A DNA stretch of 64,000 nucleotides. It comes from Bacteroidota bacterium. GTDB lineage: Bacteria; Bacteroidota; Bacteroidia; Chitinophagales; Chitinophagaceae. Below the pieces are notes generated by a model that saw only the letters and a program-made list of their open reading frames with translations, had not been told where the DNA came from and did not search any database. Numbering within the stretch: position 1 is the stretch's first letter; every line of letters starts with the position of its first letter. The position numbers and the translations under genes were made by a program. This document shows positions 51,801 through 60,726 of the stretch, piece after piece. Location of the stretch: assembly GCA_023424015.1 (NCBI GenBank), contig JAFAEM010000006.1, forward strand, positions 248,001 through 312,000. The letters run 5' to 3'.

Positions 51801-54282
51801 ATGTTCCCGTTGTCGGAAGTCTTGAGATCGCCGTAGCCCTTCTGCCAGACTCACCATTGATGCGGGCCCTGACGGTCACCCAATAAGTTGTATCCCTTGA
51901 TAGCCCGCCGAAAATATAATTGGTAGAAGTAGTGGTTGCAACCGGCGTCATTTCTCCAACCCCATTAAATATCATCACCTCGTAATCAGTGGCACCTGTC
52001 ACGGCTGTCCAGTTCAGATTAATATACCCTTCGCACTGGTTGGCGGAAGGTGCAAGCGTCAAAGTGGGTACGCCGAGAATGGTGAAAGCGTCGCTGATGC
52101 TTTCGATACCGGTTCCGTTATGGATGATCTTGATCCTGGCCTGTTCTGTGGCTACCGCCGACACTGTCCAGGCCAGCTGGCGAAGGCCCGCAGAAACATT
52201 TACACCATTCGTTACATTGCTCCAGCTGGCACCATCGTCATCTGAAAATTGTATGGTGAAATCGTTGGACGGATTACCATAAGACTCCCATTGAATATAA
52301 ACCGCATCACCGCCCTGAAGTTTTTCATCACCGGACGGATAGGTCACTAAAGTAGAGACTGGTATGGTGTCGAATACGAGGTAATACGAATGCTGGCCAC
52401 CGAAGGGAATCGTTGTGCCATTGATCAAAAAATTGTAAGTGCCTGGTACCGGATTGTTGATCACCACCTGCTCGATATTATTGATATGATCGGCGCCGGT
52501 CGTAGCAGGATCTGCCACTGCAGCAGGATTCAAATTTAATATTTGAGGAAAATGCACCGTGGCGGCCGGGTCTGTCACACTCAGGTCGAGATCATTCACC
52601 AGGGCATTGGAAGCAAATACGGCTGCCGCTGAATCGTTCCAGTAAAGCATAACTTTCAAATGGGCTATAGACGAGCCTGCCGGAATCGTAATCGAATGAC
52701 TGGTATTCCCTGCAGTTGCCACAGTTCCGTTGAAGTAATTATTGCTTTCCAGCATCGTCACAGAACGTAACAGGTTCATCTGACCAAATCCATGGGTGAA
52801 ATCGATGCCAGGCGTACCAATATCGCTTGCACCGTTACAAAGCAAAGCTTTCATTAACCCGTTATCCGGGTTATTTCCACTATTAAGTTGCCGGTATCTT
52901 TCATACAAAAGACCCAGACCACCGCTGATAGCGGGTGCTGCCATACTGGTACCTGTATTGGCCGCATAAGTATTAGTTGGTGCTGTTGAAAAAACCTGGG
53001 TGCCCTGTGCTACGATCTCCGGTTTGAGTCTGCCGTCACGGACAGGTCCGCGACTCGAATTGTTGTACACCACGCCATCCGCGTCTATATTGCCGACACA
53101 GATGATATTCTTTGCAGCCTGGTAACCGCCAAGGACGGTACCAAATTTCGCAGGAAAAGGACTACAAATCTCGTTCCCGCTATTACCAACTGCAAAGACA
53201 TGTTGCAGATTGGGCATCAGAAACGCATGTTGATCCATGACACGTGAAGCAAGGTCGTAGTCTCCAAAACCGTTGCAGTCTGTTACATCACCGTAAGAAT
53301 TGTTAGTGATGGTCATCCCAAAGTCCTGTACATAAGTTGGCGCATTCCAAAGTATTCCCGAAAAACGCTGGGCTATGATTGTGGAATGGGGTGCGAAACC
53401 AGTGTACAATTCATTCCTGATCCCAGCTCCTGCTAAGGTCCCCATCACATGCAGGCCATGCGAGCCGCCTGCATTAGGTGCCCTGTTGATCAGCCGGCCG
53501 TTGAAATCCATATGACGGGTAGGATCTGAATCATCGCCCACACCAATCACTACACCTTCACCCATGAGATTGCGACCACCGGGCGATGAGGTATTTAAAA
53601 TATTTGCTTTGGTACTGGCCCGGCTTTTATTGTTGAGAGGCTGATCTTCCCCGGGTGCCGGCTGTATATACTCGACAAATGGTAATGCAGCCAGTTCACG
53701 CAGCCTGCCAGTACTTACCCGGGCTATGACGATATGATAGCTTTTGAATTCCGAAGAGACAATTTCAAAACCAGCGGTTCCCATTTCCTTTTTCACATCC
53801 TCATAAGAGAAAGATCTTGGAAAACTGATCCAATACTCGGCAGTGCTGGTGGATCTCTCAGCGCCTGTAGGTATACCTCTGGCAAGTCCAGGTTCGAGTT
53901 TTTGTTCGGGGAGCAATTCGAATACAGCTCTTGCTGAATGCTTTTTTAATAAAACTGCGTCAAGTGATCCTGTTAATGTTGCAGCATATGCGTTGTTGGG
54001 AACATAATCGAGGAGTTCAATACCGGCTTGTTTTAACTCTCTTTTTTCTCTTTCACCAGGTATGCTTTCAAATTGAATAATGACAAAAGATTTGCCTCCG
54101 GGTCGTCTTGCGAGGTTCATATCGCCAATTTTCTCTTCGGTAATATTTGCAACCGGGATAAATGAACCGCTCTTCAAGGAGATACGATAGCGATCATCGC
54201 CTGGCATTTGCGCCTGCCCCTGCACAGGCACTAAACAGGCCCATAACAGGATAGCCATCAAAGGAACAGGATTGAATCTCAT
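48865..54282 (-). CDS. Giant secreted subtilisin-like (S8) protease with type IX sorting domain
   Basis: An 1805-residue exported protein. Signal peptide about 1-24. Residues about 60-215 form a propeptide-like part. The S8 catalytic domain (about 225-510) has Asp250 (GVGDDSDP), His275 (GSHGLHVMG) and Ser446 (GTSMAAPAISGG). Then come a proprotein-convertase-like beta domain (about 520-640), a fibronectin type III domain (about 740-830, INLNWTAVTGATDYEV), CARDB-like domains near 840-940 and 1145-1240, and strand-rich segments with jelly-roll character (SIDDIHIYD type near 1430). The end (VYPNPSGGVFNFVFQ ... VYDINGRMVKHIQ ... ASGLYLLEVTVNEKRQLFRLLKQ) is a type A sorting domain, so it should cross the outer membrane by type IX secretion. 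Probably degrades extracellular protein. It lies 52 bp after mfd. Confidence 0.92.
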   Translation of the reverse strand: MRFNPVPLMAILLWACLVPVQGQAQMPGDDRYRISLKSGSFIPVANITEEKIGDMNLARRPGGKSFVIIQFESIPGEREKRELKQAGIELLDYVPNNAYAATLTGSLDAVLLKKHSARAVFELLPEQKLEPGLARGIPTGAERSTSTAEYWISFPRSFSYEDVKKEMGTAGFEIVSSEFKSYHIVIARVSTGRLRELAALPFVEYIQPAPGEDQPLNNKSRASTKANILNTSSPGGRNLMGEGVVIGVGDDSDPTRHMDFNGRLINRAPNAGGSHGLHVMGTLAGAGIRNELYTGFAPHSTIIAQRFSGILWNAPTYVQDFGMTITNNSYGDVTDCNGFGDYDLASRVMDQHAFLMPNLQHVFAVGNSGNEICSPFPAKFGTVLGGYQAAKNIICVGNIDADGVVYNNSSRGPVRDGRLKPEIVAQGTQVFSTAPTNTYAANTGTSMAAPAISGGLGLLYERYRQLNSGNNPDNGLMKALLCNGASDIGTPGIDFTHGFGQMNLLRSVTMLESNNYFNGTVATAGNTSHSITIPAGSSIAHLKVMLYWNDSAAAVFASNALVNDLDLSVTDPAATVHFPQILNLNPAAVADPATTGADHINNIEQVVINNPVPGTYNFLINGTTIPFGGQHSYYLVFDTIPVSTLVTYPSGDEKLQGGDAVYIQWESYGNPSNDFTIQFSDDDGASWSNVTNGVNVSAGLRQLAWTVSAVATEQARIKIIHNGTGIESISDAFTILGVPTLTLAPSANQCEGYINLNWTAVTGATDYEVMIFNGVGEMTPVATTTSTNYIFGGLSRDTTYWVTVRARINGESGRRATAISRLPTTGTCSGTVSDNDLKVDAIISPVSNGRRFTSTELPNNVPVTVRIENLDNASTSGNIQVAYILNNNAPVVELIAPASIGNRASYNHTFAAPVDLSAVGDYDLKVYVSYASDPFQQNDTMSKKFRQLDNPFIDLTTDFIDDMESAPVFEITGQQMGLPGLDRYDFNATTAFGQVRSFINTGIASSGSKALTVDVSHYTAAGNTDSLTGTFNLQGYNTAVDDIRLDFLYKHHGQFSHPANKVWIRGSDQDPWIEVYDLYTDQADAGIFKRSPSIELNNILDAAGPPQAFSSSFQVRWGQWGQLNATDNENGSGYTFDDVRLYRVANDIQMISIDTPTTASCDLSNLVPVRVTVRNAVGATINTIPINLQVDGGAVITEIIPSIPGKTTVSYTFAATADLSAPGYHNVKVWVDLGSDSFHDNDTTQITIYNAPLVTSFPYLQDFELDEGGWHTEGKRVSWQYGTPSSPQINKAASGTQAWKTSLGGHHNNLEKSFLVSPCFDITGLSNPMLSFSVALDIEDCVTTLCDAAYIEYSADGKTWTKLGTNGEGTNWYNRNFAGNAVWSVEDYTRWHVASIPLPSGLNRLRLRFVMESDPFVTREGIAIDDIHIYDSVYSIYDGPPFTSDVVNQANLSGNNWIDFVADGKIIASVHPNGQNMGNTDVQAFIHTGAVRTNSGQYYHNRNITIKPANTSLADSAIVRFYFLDTETEALISATGCGTCSKPASAYELGVTKYSHTNDALENGELADNTGGGYSFILPANVKKVPFDKGYYAEFRVLDFSEFWLNNGGPTLDQPLPVELINFVVRKNDQGDALLNWSTASEINTDRFEIELARGNDAFNQNNFVRIGSVNSSGTTTAEQHYSFTDAEALKQGVRYYRLKIIDLDGQFTYSPVRSVVFDDEIRWQVYPNPSGGVFNFVFQANQGEPVQLKVYDINGRMVKHIQSVASAFVQKLVVELEGPQYASGLYLLEVTVNEKRQLFRLLKQ

Positions 54283-54334
54283 AAGAAGTTAATATGTTAT
54301 AAAAATATAACAATTAGCGCGAACTAAAATAAGC

Positions 54335-57300
54335 TTAGGCTGTAATTTCCTTTTCGGCGAAACAGTATTGGTGCAGGTTGTTCAGAAAACGCTTCATCTC
54401 ATTCATACCCTCTATTGGCTCTGCAATGAGCATGAATAACTTACCGGTTTGCTTCAGTCTGGCCTTATTGGTACCGGTTTGCAGGAAGTTGATGATATTA
54501 TTAAACAGAGATGATTCGAAATAATGTGAATCTGGCCGGTTGATGAAATAACAACGCAGCGTACCTGATTTTAGCGACATCTTCTCAAAACCCAGGTCTA
54601 TGGCCAGCTTCCTGCAGTTGATCGTCGTAAACAGATCTTCCACCTGTGCAGGCACCGGGCCGAAACGATCAGTAAGTTCCTGGTGCATATTCCGGAGATC
54701 TTCTTCGGTTTCGCAATTGTCCAGCCGTTGGTATAGTGACAGGCGTTCTGCAATACTTTCCACATAATCGTCGGGGATAAGTATCTCAAGATCGGTATCA
54801 ATAGTGCAGTCCTGTACATAGTCATCCTGCCTGGTTATTTCCTCCTTGAACAGGTCGCGGAACTCGGAGCGTTTCAGTTCACGGATAGCTTCATCAAGGA
54901 TTTTTTGGTACATTTCAAAACCGATTTCTGCCATAAACCCGCTTTGCTCGCCACCAAGCATATTTCCGGCGCCGCGAATATCGAGGTCGCGCATGGCGAT
55001 CTGGAAACCACTTCCCAGTTCACTGTGTTGCTCGAGGGTTTGCAAGCGTTTCCTCGAATCAGTGGGTAAGGTGCTCATGGGTGGCGCCAGCAGGTAACAA
55101 AACGCTTTTTTATTACTACGTCCCACCCTGCCGCGCAACTGGTGCAGGTCGCTCAGGCCAAACTGGTGAGCATTGTTGACGATAATGGTATTGACATTAG
55201 GAATGTCCACGCCGCTTTCAACAATATTGGTACAAACCAGCACATCGTATTTGCGATCTATGAAATCAAGTATTCTTTTTTCCAGGTCATGCCCTTCCAT
55301 TTGTCCATGCGCATATCCAATACTCAGATCCGGACAAAGACCCTGTATGATCGAAGCCATTTCAGCGAGCCCGCTGATGCGGTTGTAAATTACGAACACC
55401 TGGCCGCCACGTTCCGTTTCAAAATATACCGCATCGCGTATAAAATCCTGGTTATAGACCTGCACTTCGGTCTGTATCGGTTGCCGGTTGGGAGGCGGTG
55501 TATTAATTATACTCAGATCCCTTGCGCCCATCAGTGAAAATTGCAGGGTGCGCGGAATAGGTGTTGCAGTAAGTGTGAGACAATCCACCGTGGTTCGCAG
55601 CGTCTTGATCTTCTCCTTGTGCCCAACTCCGAATTTTTGTTCCTCATCAATGATCAGCAATCCAAGGTCTTTAAACTTCACATCCTTACCCAGGATACCA
55701 TGCGTTCCGATTAATATGTCGATCTTACCTTCCGCGAGTTTTTTTAGCGTGTCTTTTTTCTCTTTTGCCGATTTGAAACGGTTGATATAGTCAACCGTGA
55801 CGGGGAAATCTTTCAGGCGGTCAGAAAAGGTTTTGAAATGCTGAAAGGCAAGAATTGTAGTTGGCACCAATACCGCGGCCTGTTTTCCATCCACGCAGGT
55901 TTTGAAAGCCGCCCTGATGGCAACTTCTGTTTTTCCAAAACCCACATCGCCGCAAACCAGCCGGTCCATCGGTGATGAGGACTCCATATCTTTTTTTACA
56001 TCCGCTGTTGCTTTACTCTGATCGGGCGTGTCTTCATATATAAAGGAAGCTTCCAGTTCGGTTTGTAAGTAGTTATCGGGTGAATGAGCAAATCCCTGCT
56101 GAGCCTTTCGTTGCGCATACAACTTGATCAGGTCGAAGGCAATTTCTTTTACTTTTGTCTTGGTCTTTTCTTTCAGTTTATTCCATACATCACTACCCAG
56201 CTTATTCACTTTCGGCACACTACCTTCCTTGCCGGTGTATTTAGCAATTTTATGTAGTGAGTTGATATTTACATAAAGGATATCACTGTCTTTGTAAATA
56301 ATGCGAACCGCTTCCTGCACTTTCCCGTTGGCTTCGATCTTTTGCAAACCGCTAAACACACCCACTCCATGATCAATATGTGTAACGAAATCGCCTGGCT
56401 GAAGTTCGCGGAGCATCCGCAGGGTTAAAGCTTTGTTCTTATTGTATGCCTGCTTGACACGATACTTATGATATCGCTGGAAAACCTGGTGATCGGTATA
56501 GCAAACCAGCTTGAGATCCTGGTCTATAAATCCCTCGTGAATGGAAGTATTAATGGGGTTGAATACGATCTCTGCTTTCAGGTCGTCAAATATTGTCTGT
56601 AATCTTTCAAGCTGTTTTGGATTATCAGCAAACAGGTAAAGATTAAATCCCTTCGACTCCCAGGATTTCAGATCCCTGATCAATAATTCAAATTGCCGAT
56701 TGAATGCTGGTTGTTCCCGGGTGGAAAAGCCAATCGCGAAAACTGAATCTTTATCTGGCAGCGTGTTTGAGTGACCAAAAGATATGATATGCCTGGCTGA
56801 CAGCTCTTTCTCAAATTCCGCCGCTGTAATAAAATCGTCGGTATTCACCTGCTTTTTCACCAGTTTCTCATCTTCTTCCAGGTCTTTGTTCTTCGCAGAC
56901 TGACTACTCAATTGCTCGATCTCAGCAAAGCTGCGTAGCTCATCTTCACAATCGATTAAACGCTCCCGGCAGAACTCATAATCTTCCATCCAAACAACTG
57001 TGTTGCCGGGTAGGAACTCGAACAAAGAAATAGTGTTACCGTCTTCGAATTGGGTATTTATATTCGGAATGATGCTAACCTGGAGTAATTTTCTTTCGCT
57101 TAATTGTGTTTCGGGGTCAATGATGCGAATGGAATCGACATCATTTCCAAACAATTCAAGCCGGTAGGGCTTTTCATTCCCGTAAGAATAAATATCGAGA
57201 ATACCTCCGCGGATCGCAAACTGTCCGGGCTCATACACAAAATCGGTTCTATCAAAACCAAGATCCCCTAACTGCAACAACAATTTCTCTACGTCGAGGG

Positions 57301-57781
57301 TATCACCGGCCTTGATGCGAATGATATTGGAAGCAAGAACGCCCGGCACAATGGTTTTTTCAAATAAGGCCTCGGGATAGGTTACCAGTATTTTCTTATT
57401 GCCTCCCGCCGCTATTCTTGTCAGTGCCTCGGTCCTTAACATCACATGCGAAGAATTCAACAGGCGATAATTCTTCCGGTTCTTAAATGAGGATGGAAAA
57501 TAAAATACGTCCAGGGCACCGGTAATATTTTCAAGCGTATTGTGAAAATAGGCAGCTTCCTCTGCATCATTCAAAACAATCAGGTGATTGAGCTGCTGTG
57601 ATTGCGGATGCAGAAAGACTGAGGCGGCCACAAAAACGGAGGAGCTTCCAAGCAGGCCCTCCAGGTGTATTTTCTGAGATGGATTTCCAGGCAGTTCGGC
57701 GGTTGAAGGCATAGCGATCCTGTTCGCCAGTTGAAAAAGGCGGGGATCATCCTGGTACCTTTGCAACAATTCCTGAATCAT
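54335..57781 (-). CDS. mfd: Transcription-repair coupling factor
   Basis: An 1148-residue ATP-driven translocase that removes RNA polymerase stalled at DNA damage and recruits UvrA. The N-terminal UvrB-like part begins about residue 30; the RNA-polymerase-interacting domain lies about 440-520 (LQPGDFVTHIDHGVGVFSGLQKIE). Walker A GDVGFGKTE is at about 611-619 and Walker B IIDEEQKFGVGHKEK at about 708-722. Helicase motifs LTATPIPRTLQFSLMGARDLSII and QLRGRVGRSNKKAFCYLL follow, then the C-terminal TRCF domain. The ATG of MIQELLQRY (57781) is preferred to the TTG five codons upstream because of the -7 element. Confidence 0.97.
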   Translation of the reverse strand: MIQELLQRYQDDPRLFQLANRIAMPSTAELPGNPSQKIHLEGLLGSSSVFVAASVFLHPQSQQLNHLIVLNDAEEAAYFHNTLENITGALDVFYFPSSFKNRKNYRLLNSSHVMLRTEALTRIAAGGNKKILVTYPEALFEKTIVPGVLASNIIRIKAGDTLDVEKLLLQLGDLGFDRTDFVYEPGQFAIRGGILDIYSYGNEKPYRLELFGNDVDSIRIIDPETQLSERKLLQVSIIPNINTQFEDGNTISLFEFLPGNTVVWMEDYEFCRERLIDCEDELRSFAEIEQLSSQSAKNKDLEEDEKLVKKQVNTDDFITAAEFEKELSARHIISFGHSNTLPDKDSVFAIGFSTREQPAFNRQFELLIRDLKSWESKGFNLYLFADNPKQLERLQTIFDDLKAEIVFNPINTSIHEGFIDQDLKLVCYTDHQVFQRYHKYRVKQAYNKNKALTLRMLRELQPGDFVTHIDHGVGVFSGLQKIEANGKVQEAVRIIYKDSDILYVNINSLHKIAKYTGKEGSVPKVNKLGSDVWNKLKEKTKTKVKEIAFDLIKLYAQRKAQQGFAHSPDNYLQTELEASFIYEDTPDQSKATADVKKDMESSSPMDRLVCGDVGFGKTEVAIRAAFKTCVDGKQAAVLVPTTILAFQHFKTFSDRLKDFPVTVDYINRFKSAKEKKDTLKKLAEGKIDILIGTHGILGKDVKFKDLGLLIIDEEQKFGVGHKEKIKTLRTTVDCLTLTATPIPRTLQFSLMGARDLSIINTPPPNRQPIQTEVQVYNQDFIRDAVYFETERGGQVFVIYNRISGLAEMASIIQGLCPDLSIGYAHGQMEGHDLEKRILDFIDRKYDVLVCTNIVESGVDIPNVNTIIVNNAHQFGLSDLHQLRGRVGRSNKKAFCYLLAPPMSTLPTDSRKRLQTLEQHSELGSGFQIAMRDLDIRGAGNMLGGEQSGFMAEIGFEMYQKILDEAIRELKRSEFRDLFKEEITRQDDYVQDCTIDTDLEILIPDDYVESIAERLSLYQRLDNCETEEDLRNMHQELTDRFGPVPAQVEDLFTTINCRKLAIDLGFEKMSLKSGTLRCYFINRPDSHYFESSLFNNIINFLQTGTNKARLKQTGKLFMLIAEPIEGMNEMKRFLNNLHQYCFAEKEITA

Positions 57782-57793
57782 AATTCCGCCCTG

Positions 57794-57801
57794 CAAAAGT
57801 A
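57794..57801 (-). promoter_or_regulatory. -7 promoter element TACTTTTG of mfd
   Basis: Exact TAnnTTTG match on the minus strand, 12 bp before the ATG at 57781, giving an expected leader of about 5 nt. Confidence 0.6.
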
Positions 57802-57890
57802 CGACTAAGCCCGCAGAATATTGTCGCTGAGAGCCAATTGAATTTAAACGTCGTCTTAAAATTCGTGTAAACCGATGATAACAAAATGAA

Positions 57891-57923
57891 ACAAGCCCGG
57901 GCGTCTGTGACCGGGCTTGTTTT
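57891..57923. terminator. Terminator after the small secreted-protein gene
   Basis: Stem ACAAGCCCGG / CCGGGCTTGT, ten pairs with a ten-base loop. T-rich on both sides (TTTAAAC on plus, TTTCATTTTG on minus). It lies 22 bp after the leftward stop at 57945. Confidence 0.8.
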
Positions 57924-57944
57924 AAACATTTATAAATTAAATGT

Positions 57945-58259
57945 CTATTGCTGCAAAACTACTTCGCCTACATCCAGGGGCTGACCTTCCTTTACTTCAA
58001 GGTTTTCGAGTGTTACATCTTTATATGGATCTTTCGCGTCGACAACCACTCTGTAGGTGCCAGGTTTTACCTCAATGGTGAATGCACCACCACTGACCGT
58101 TCCTTTTGTAGAATCGGAAGCGCCATAAGCCCACACAGCTTCCGCTCCGTCAGCAGGTGTTACTTTACCTGTGATAGACGACTGATTGACGGTTGTAAAT
58201 GCAAACAGACCGGCAAGGGATGCTGCAACTATTCCGCATGTTAACATACTCTTCTTCAT
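57945..58259 (-). CDS. Secreted carboxypeptidase-regulatory-like domain protein
   Basis: A 104-residue exported protein. Signal peptide about 1-22 (LTCGIVAASLAGLFAFT). The mature part is one small beta-sandwich (SSITGKVTPADGAEAVWAYGASDSTKGTVSGGAFTIEVKPGTYRVVVDAKDPYKDVTLENLEV) of the type found at the N-terminus of SusC receptors and in many surface proteins, here alone. With no barrel or enzyme domain it may be a periplasmic or extracellular binding module. Flanked by its own terminator, it appears to be a single-gene unit. Confidence 0.82.
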   Translation of the reverse strand: MKKSMLTCGIVAASLAGLFAFTTVNQSSITGKVTPADGAEAVWAYGASDSTKGTVSGGAFTIEVKPGTYRVVVDAKDPYKDVTLENLEVKEGQPLDVGEVVLQQ

Positions 58260-58461
58260 GATTAGTAGATTTTATGGTTATAAAAATGATACGGGTTCAT
58301 TCTCATAAACCGATAGCGTAGGTTGCCGGATGTCCCTGAAAAACCAACTACTATGCCAACACGCTTTTTTGTGGAAAACAAGCAAAATCACAGATAAGAC
58401 AGGGTTGAGGTATTTTACCGGATTCAGCATCTGTTTTGTAACTTCCGTTAAATTAATTGCA

Positions 58462-59178
58462 ATGGCCATACAACCCTGGCGAACCGGGAAAGTAGTACGT
58501 ATTGAAAATGAAACTCCTAACACCCGGCGCTATTGGATCGAAATTCCCGAACTCAGCTCTTTTGATTTTGAACCTGGTCAGTTTGTGACCCTCGACCTCC
58601 CCATTCATGAAAAGCCAAATAAACGTTGGCGTAGTTACTCGATCGCTAGCTGGCCAGATGGTACCAATGTATTCGAGCTGGTGATCGTCCTGGTGGAAGA
58701 TGGACTTGGCACTCCCTGGATTTTTGAAAATGTTAAAGTAGGCAGCGAACTCATCCTTCGTGGGCCTCAGGGGGTATTTGTATTGCGCGAAGAAAACCTG
58801 CAGAAAGATCTGTTCCTTATCTGTACCGGTACCGGCATCGCTCCTTTCCGTAGTATGGTACATCATATCTACCGGCATAATATACCACACAAGGATATCT
58901 ATATCATCTTTGGAAGTCGTACAAAACAGGATATTTTATACTATGATGAGTTGAGAAGTCTGCCACTGGAGCATTATCACTACCTCCCTACATTATCCCG
59001 GGAAGAATGGGAGGGCAAAAAAGGTTATGTACATGCCATCTATGAAGAACTTTGCTGCAATAAGCAGGATGCCAGCTTTTTTCTGTGTGGTTGGAAAAAC
59101 ATGATCGATGAAGCCAAGCAACGTATTATAGCTTTGGGCTACGACCGAAAAGCCATTCACCAGGAACTATATGGATAA
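58462..59178 (+). CDS. Ferredoxin-NADP reductase-like flavin oxidoreductase
   Basis: A 238-residue FAD- and NAD(P)-binding reductase. FAD site: KPNKRWRSYSIASWPDG (RxYS). NAD(P) site: LFLICTGTGIAPFRSMVHHI (GTGIAP). The C-terminal stretch FFLCGWKNMIDEAKQRIIALGYDRKAIHQELYG is the conserved end of the family. The start is placed at MAIQPWRTGKVV; 44 extra open codons upstream lack family similarity. No iron-sulfur domain is fused, so it acts with a separate partner such as ferredoxin or another protein. Partner and direction of electron flow cannot be told. It converges with glyS. Confidence 0.88.
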   Translation: MAIQPWRTGKVVRIENETPNTRRYWIEIPELSSFDFEPGQFVTLDLPIHEKPNKRWRSYSIASWPDGTNVFELVIVLVEDGLGTPWIFENVKVGSELILRGPQGVFVLREENLQKDLFLICTGTGIAPFRSMVHHIYRHNIPHKDIYIIFGSRTKQDILYYDELRSLPLEHYHYLPTLSREEWEGKKGYVHAIYEELCCNKQDASFFLCGWKNMIDEAKQRIIALGYDRKAIHQELYG

Positions 59179-59215
59179 TACGTTTAATAAAAGCTATTCA
59201 GTGCTATAACTTCTT

Positions 59216-59244
59216 AATCTTCCCGTCTTCCTTTCTTCCCGGCC
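59216..59244. repeat. TCTTCC-type octads
   Basis: Three consecutive 8-bp units (AATCTTCC, CGTCTTCC, TTTCTTCC) followed by CGGCC, in the gap between converging genes. In reverse complement they read NNGGAAG-type octads beginning GCCGGGAAG, the same as the left half of the repeat at 31649. Confidence 0.55.
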
Positions 59245-59253
59245 ATAAGAACC

Positions 59254-60720
59254 TTATAGCTTACTATTTACAATCTCCCGGATCTTTTCCACCGGTACCC
59301 TTTCCTGTTCCATACTATCACGGTAACGTATGGTAACAGTATTGTCTTCTTTGGTTTGATGATCAACCGTCACGCAGAACGGGGTACCCAGGGCATCCAT
59401 CCGGCGGTAACGTTTACCTATAGCATCTTTTTCTTCATAGAAGCAGCGGAAATGTGGCTGGCAGTCTTCCATGATCTTTTTTGCGATACCAGGCAGTCCA
59501 TCTTTTTTCACCAATGGGAAGATCGCCAGTTTCACCGGTGCAAGCTTCGCTGGTAACTTCAATACTACACGACTATCCGGCTTATCAGGAGTGCTCAGGT
59601 CCTGCTCCTGGTATGCATGACTGACTACAAGTAAGAACATACGGTCCAGGCCAATAGAGGTTTCGATCACAAAAGGGATATAATTACCATATGGTTTGCC
59701 CGTCGCCGGGTCGATATCATTATCAAAATAGTTTTGTTTCTTACGGCTATACTCCTGGTGTTGTTTTAAATCGAAATCACTGCGTGAGTGTATGCCTTCC
59801 ACTTCTTTAAAACCAATTGGGAACTCAAACTCAATATCGCAGGCTTCCTTGGCATAGTGCGCCAGTTTCACATGATCATGATACCGGTATTTATCAGCCG
59901 GCAAACCCAGGCTGAGATGCCATTTCAAACGTTCCTCTTTCCAGTAACGATACCATTCGCCTTCTGTACCCGGGCGTACAAAGAACTGCATCTCCATTTG
60001 TTCAAATTCACGCATCCTGAACACAAACTGCCTGGCGACGATCTCGTTCCGGAAAGCTTTACCGATCTGCGCAATACCAAACGGAACTTTCATCCTGCCT
60101 GTTTTCTGCACATTCAAAAAGTTTACAAAGATGCCCTGTGCCGTTTCAGGACGCAGGTACACTTTGTTGTCTTCTTCCTCGGAGGAAGAAGTAGAACCAA
60201 ATTCAGTCGAGAACATCAGGTTGAACTGGCGAATATCGGTCCAGTTGGTGGTACCGCTTATGGCGCATTTTATATTGCGGTCAACGATCAGTTGTTTCAA
60301 ACCCGCGAAATCATCTTTCGACAGCAAGAGATCCATTTCCTCCAGCATACCCTTTGCTTCATCGAGCCGGCCTTCCGCCTCGAGCAGTTCCGCGTGGGCC
60401 TCTATCAGGTGATCCACACGATAACGTTTTTTACTGTCTTTGTTATCGATCATGGGATCATTGAAATTGTCTACGTGACCCGAAGCTTTCCAGGTAGTCG
60501 GATGCATGAAAATGGCCGCATCAATACCGACCACATCATCGCGGAGCTGGGTCATGCTTTTCCACCAGTAGTCCTTAATATTCTTCTTCAATTCACTACC
60601 CCACTGGCCATAGTCGTATACAGCCTGCAATCCATCATAGATCTCGCTGCTGGGGAAAATAAAGCCGTATTCTTTACAATGCGAAATGATCGCCTGGAAC
60701 TTGTTGGTATCGTTTGCCAT
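59254..60720 (-). CDS. glyS: Glycyl-tRNA synthetase (homodimeric type)
   Basis: A 488-residue class II synthetase that charges tRNA-Gly. It is the alpha2 type rather than the tetrameric enterobacterial type. Class II and family marks: YGFIFPSSEIYDGLQAVYDYGQWG, the motif 2 region FRNEIVARQFVFRMREFEQMEMQFF, RPETAQGIFVNFLNVQ, and IGLDRMFLLVVSHAY with the motif 3 Arg. The C-terminal anticodon-binding domain starts near VVLKLPAKLAPVKLAIFPL. The ATG of MANDTNKF (60720) is preferred to a TTG three codons upstream because a -7 element ends six bases before it. Confidence 0.96.
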   Translation of the reverse strand: MANDTNKFQAIISHCKEYGFIFPSSEIYDGLQAVYDYGQWGSELKKNIKDYWWKSMTQLRDDVVGIDAAIFMHPTTWKASGHVDNFNDPMIDNKDSKKRYRVDHLIEAHAELLEAEGRLDEAKGMLEEMDLLLSKDDFAGLKQLIVDRNIKCAISGTTNWTDIRQFNLMFSTEFGSTSSSEEEDNKVYLRPETAQGIFVNFLNVQKTGRMKVPFGIAQIGKAFRNEIVARQFVFRMREFEQMEMQFFVRPGTEGEWYRYWKEERLKWHLSLGLPADKYRYHDHVKLAHYAKEACDIEFEFPIGFKEVEGIHSRSDFDLKQHQEYSRKKQNYFDNDIDPATGKPYGNYIPFVIETSIGLDRMFLLVVSHAYQEQDLSTPDKPDSRVVLKLPAKLAPVKLAIFPLVKKDGLPGIAKKIMEDCQPHFRCFYEEKDAIGKRYRRMDALGTPFCVTVDHQTKEDNTVTIRYRDSMEQERVPVEKIREIVNSKL

Positions 60721-60726
60721 AGGGCG

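Noticed and set aside
58330..58461. 44 extra codons upstream of the flavin reductase start
   Set aside because: Cysteine- and lysine-rich non-family sequence; the FAD-binding domain begins right after the ATG at 58462.
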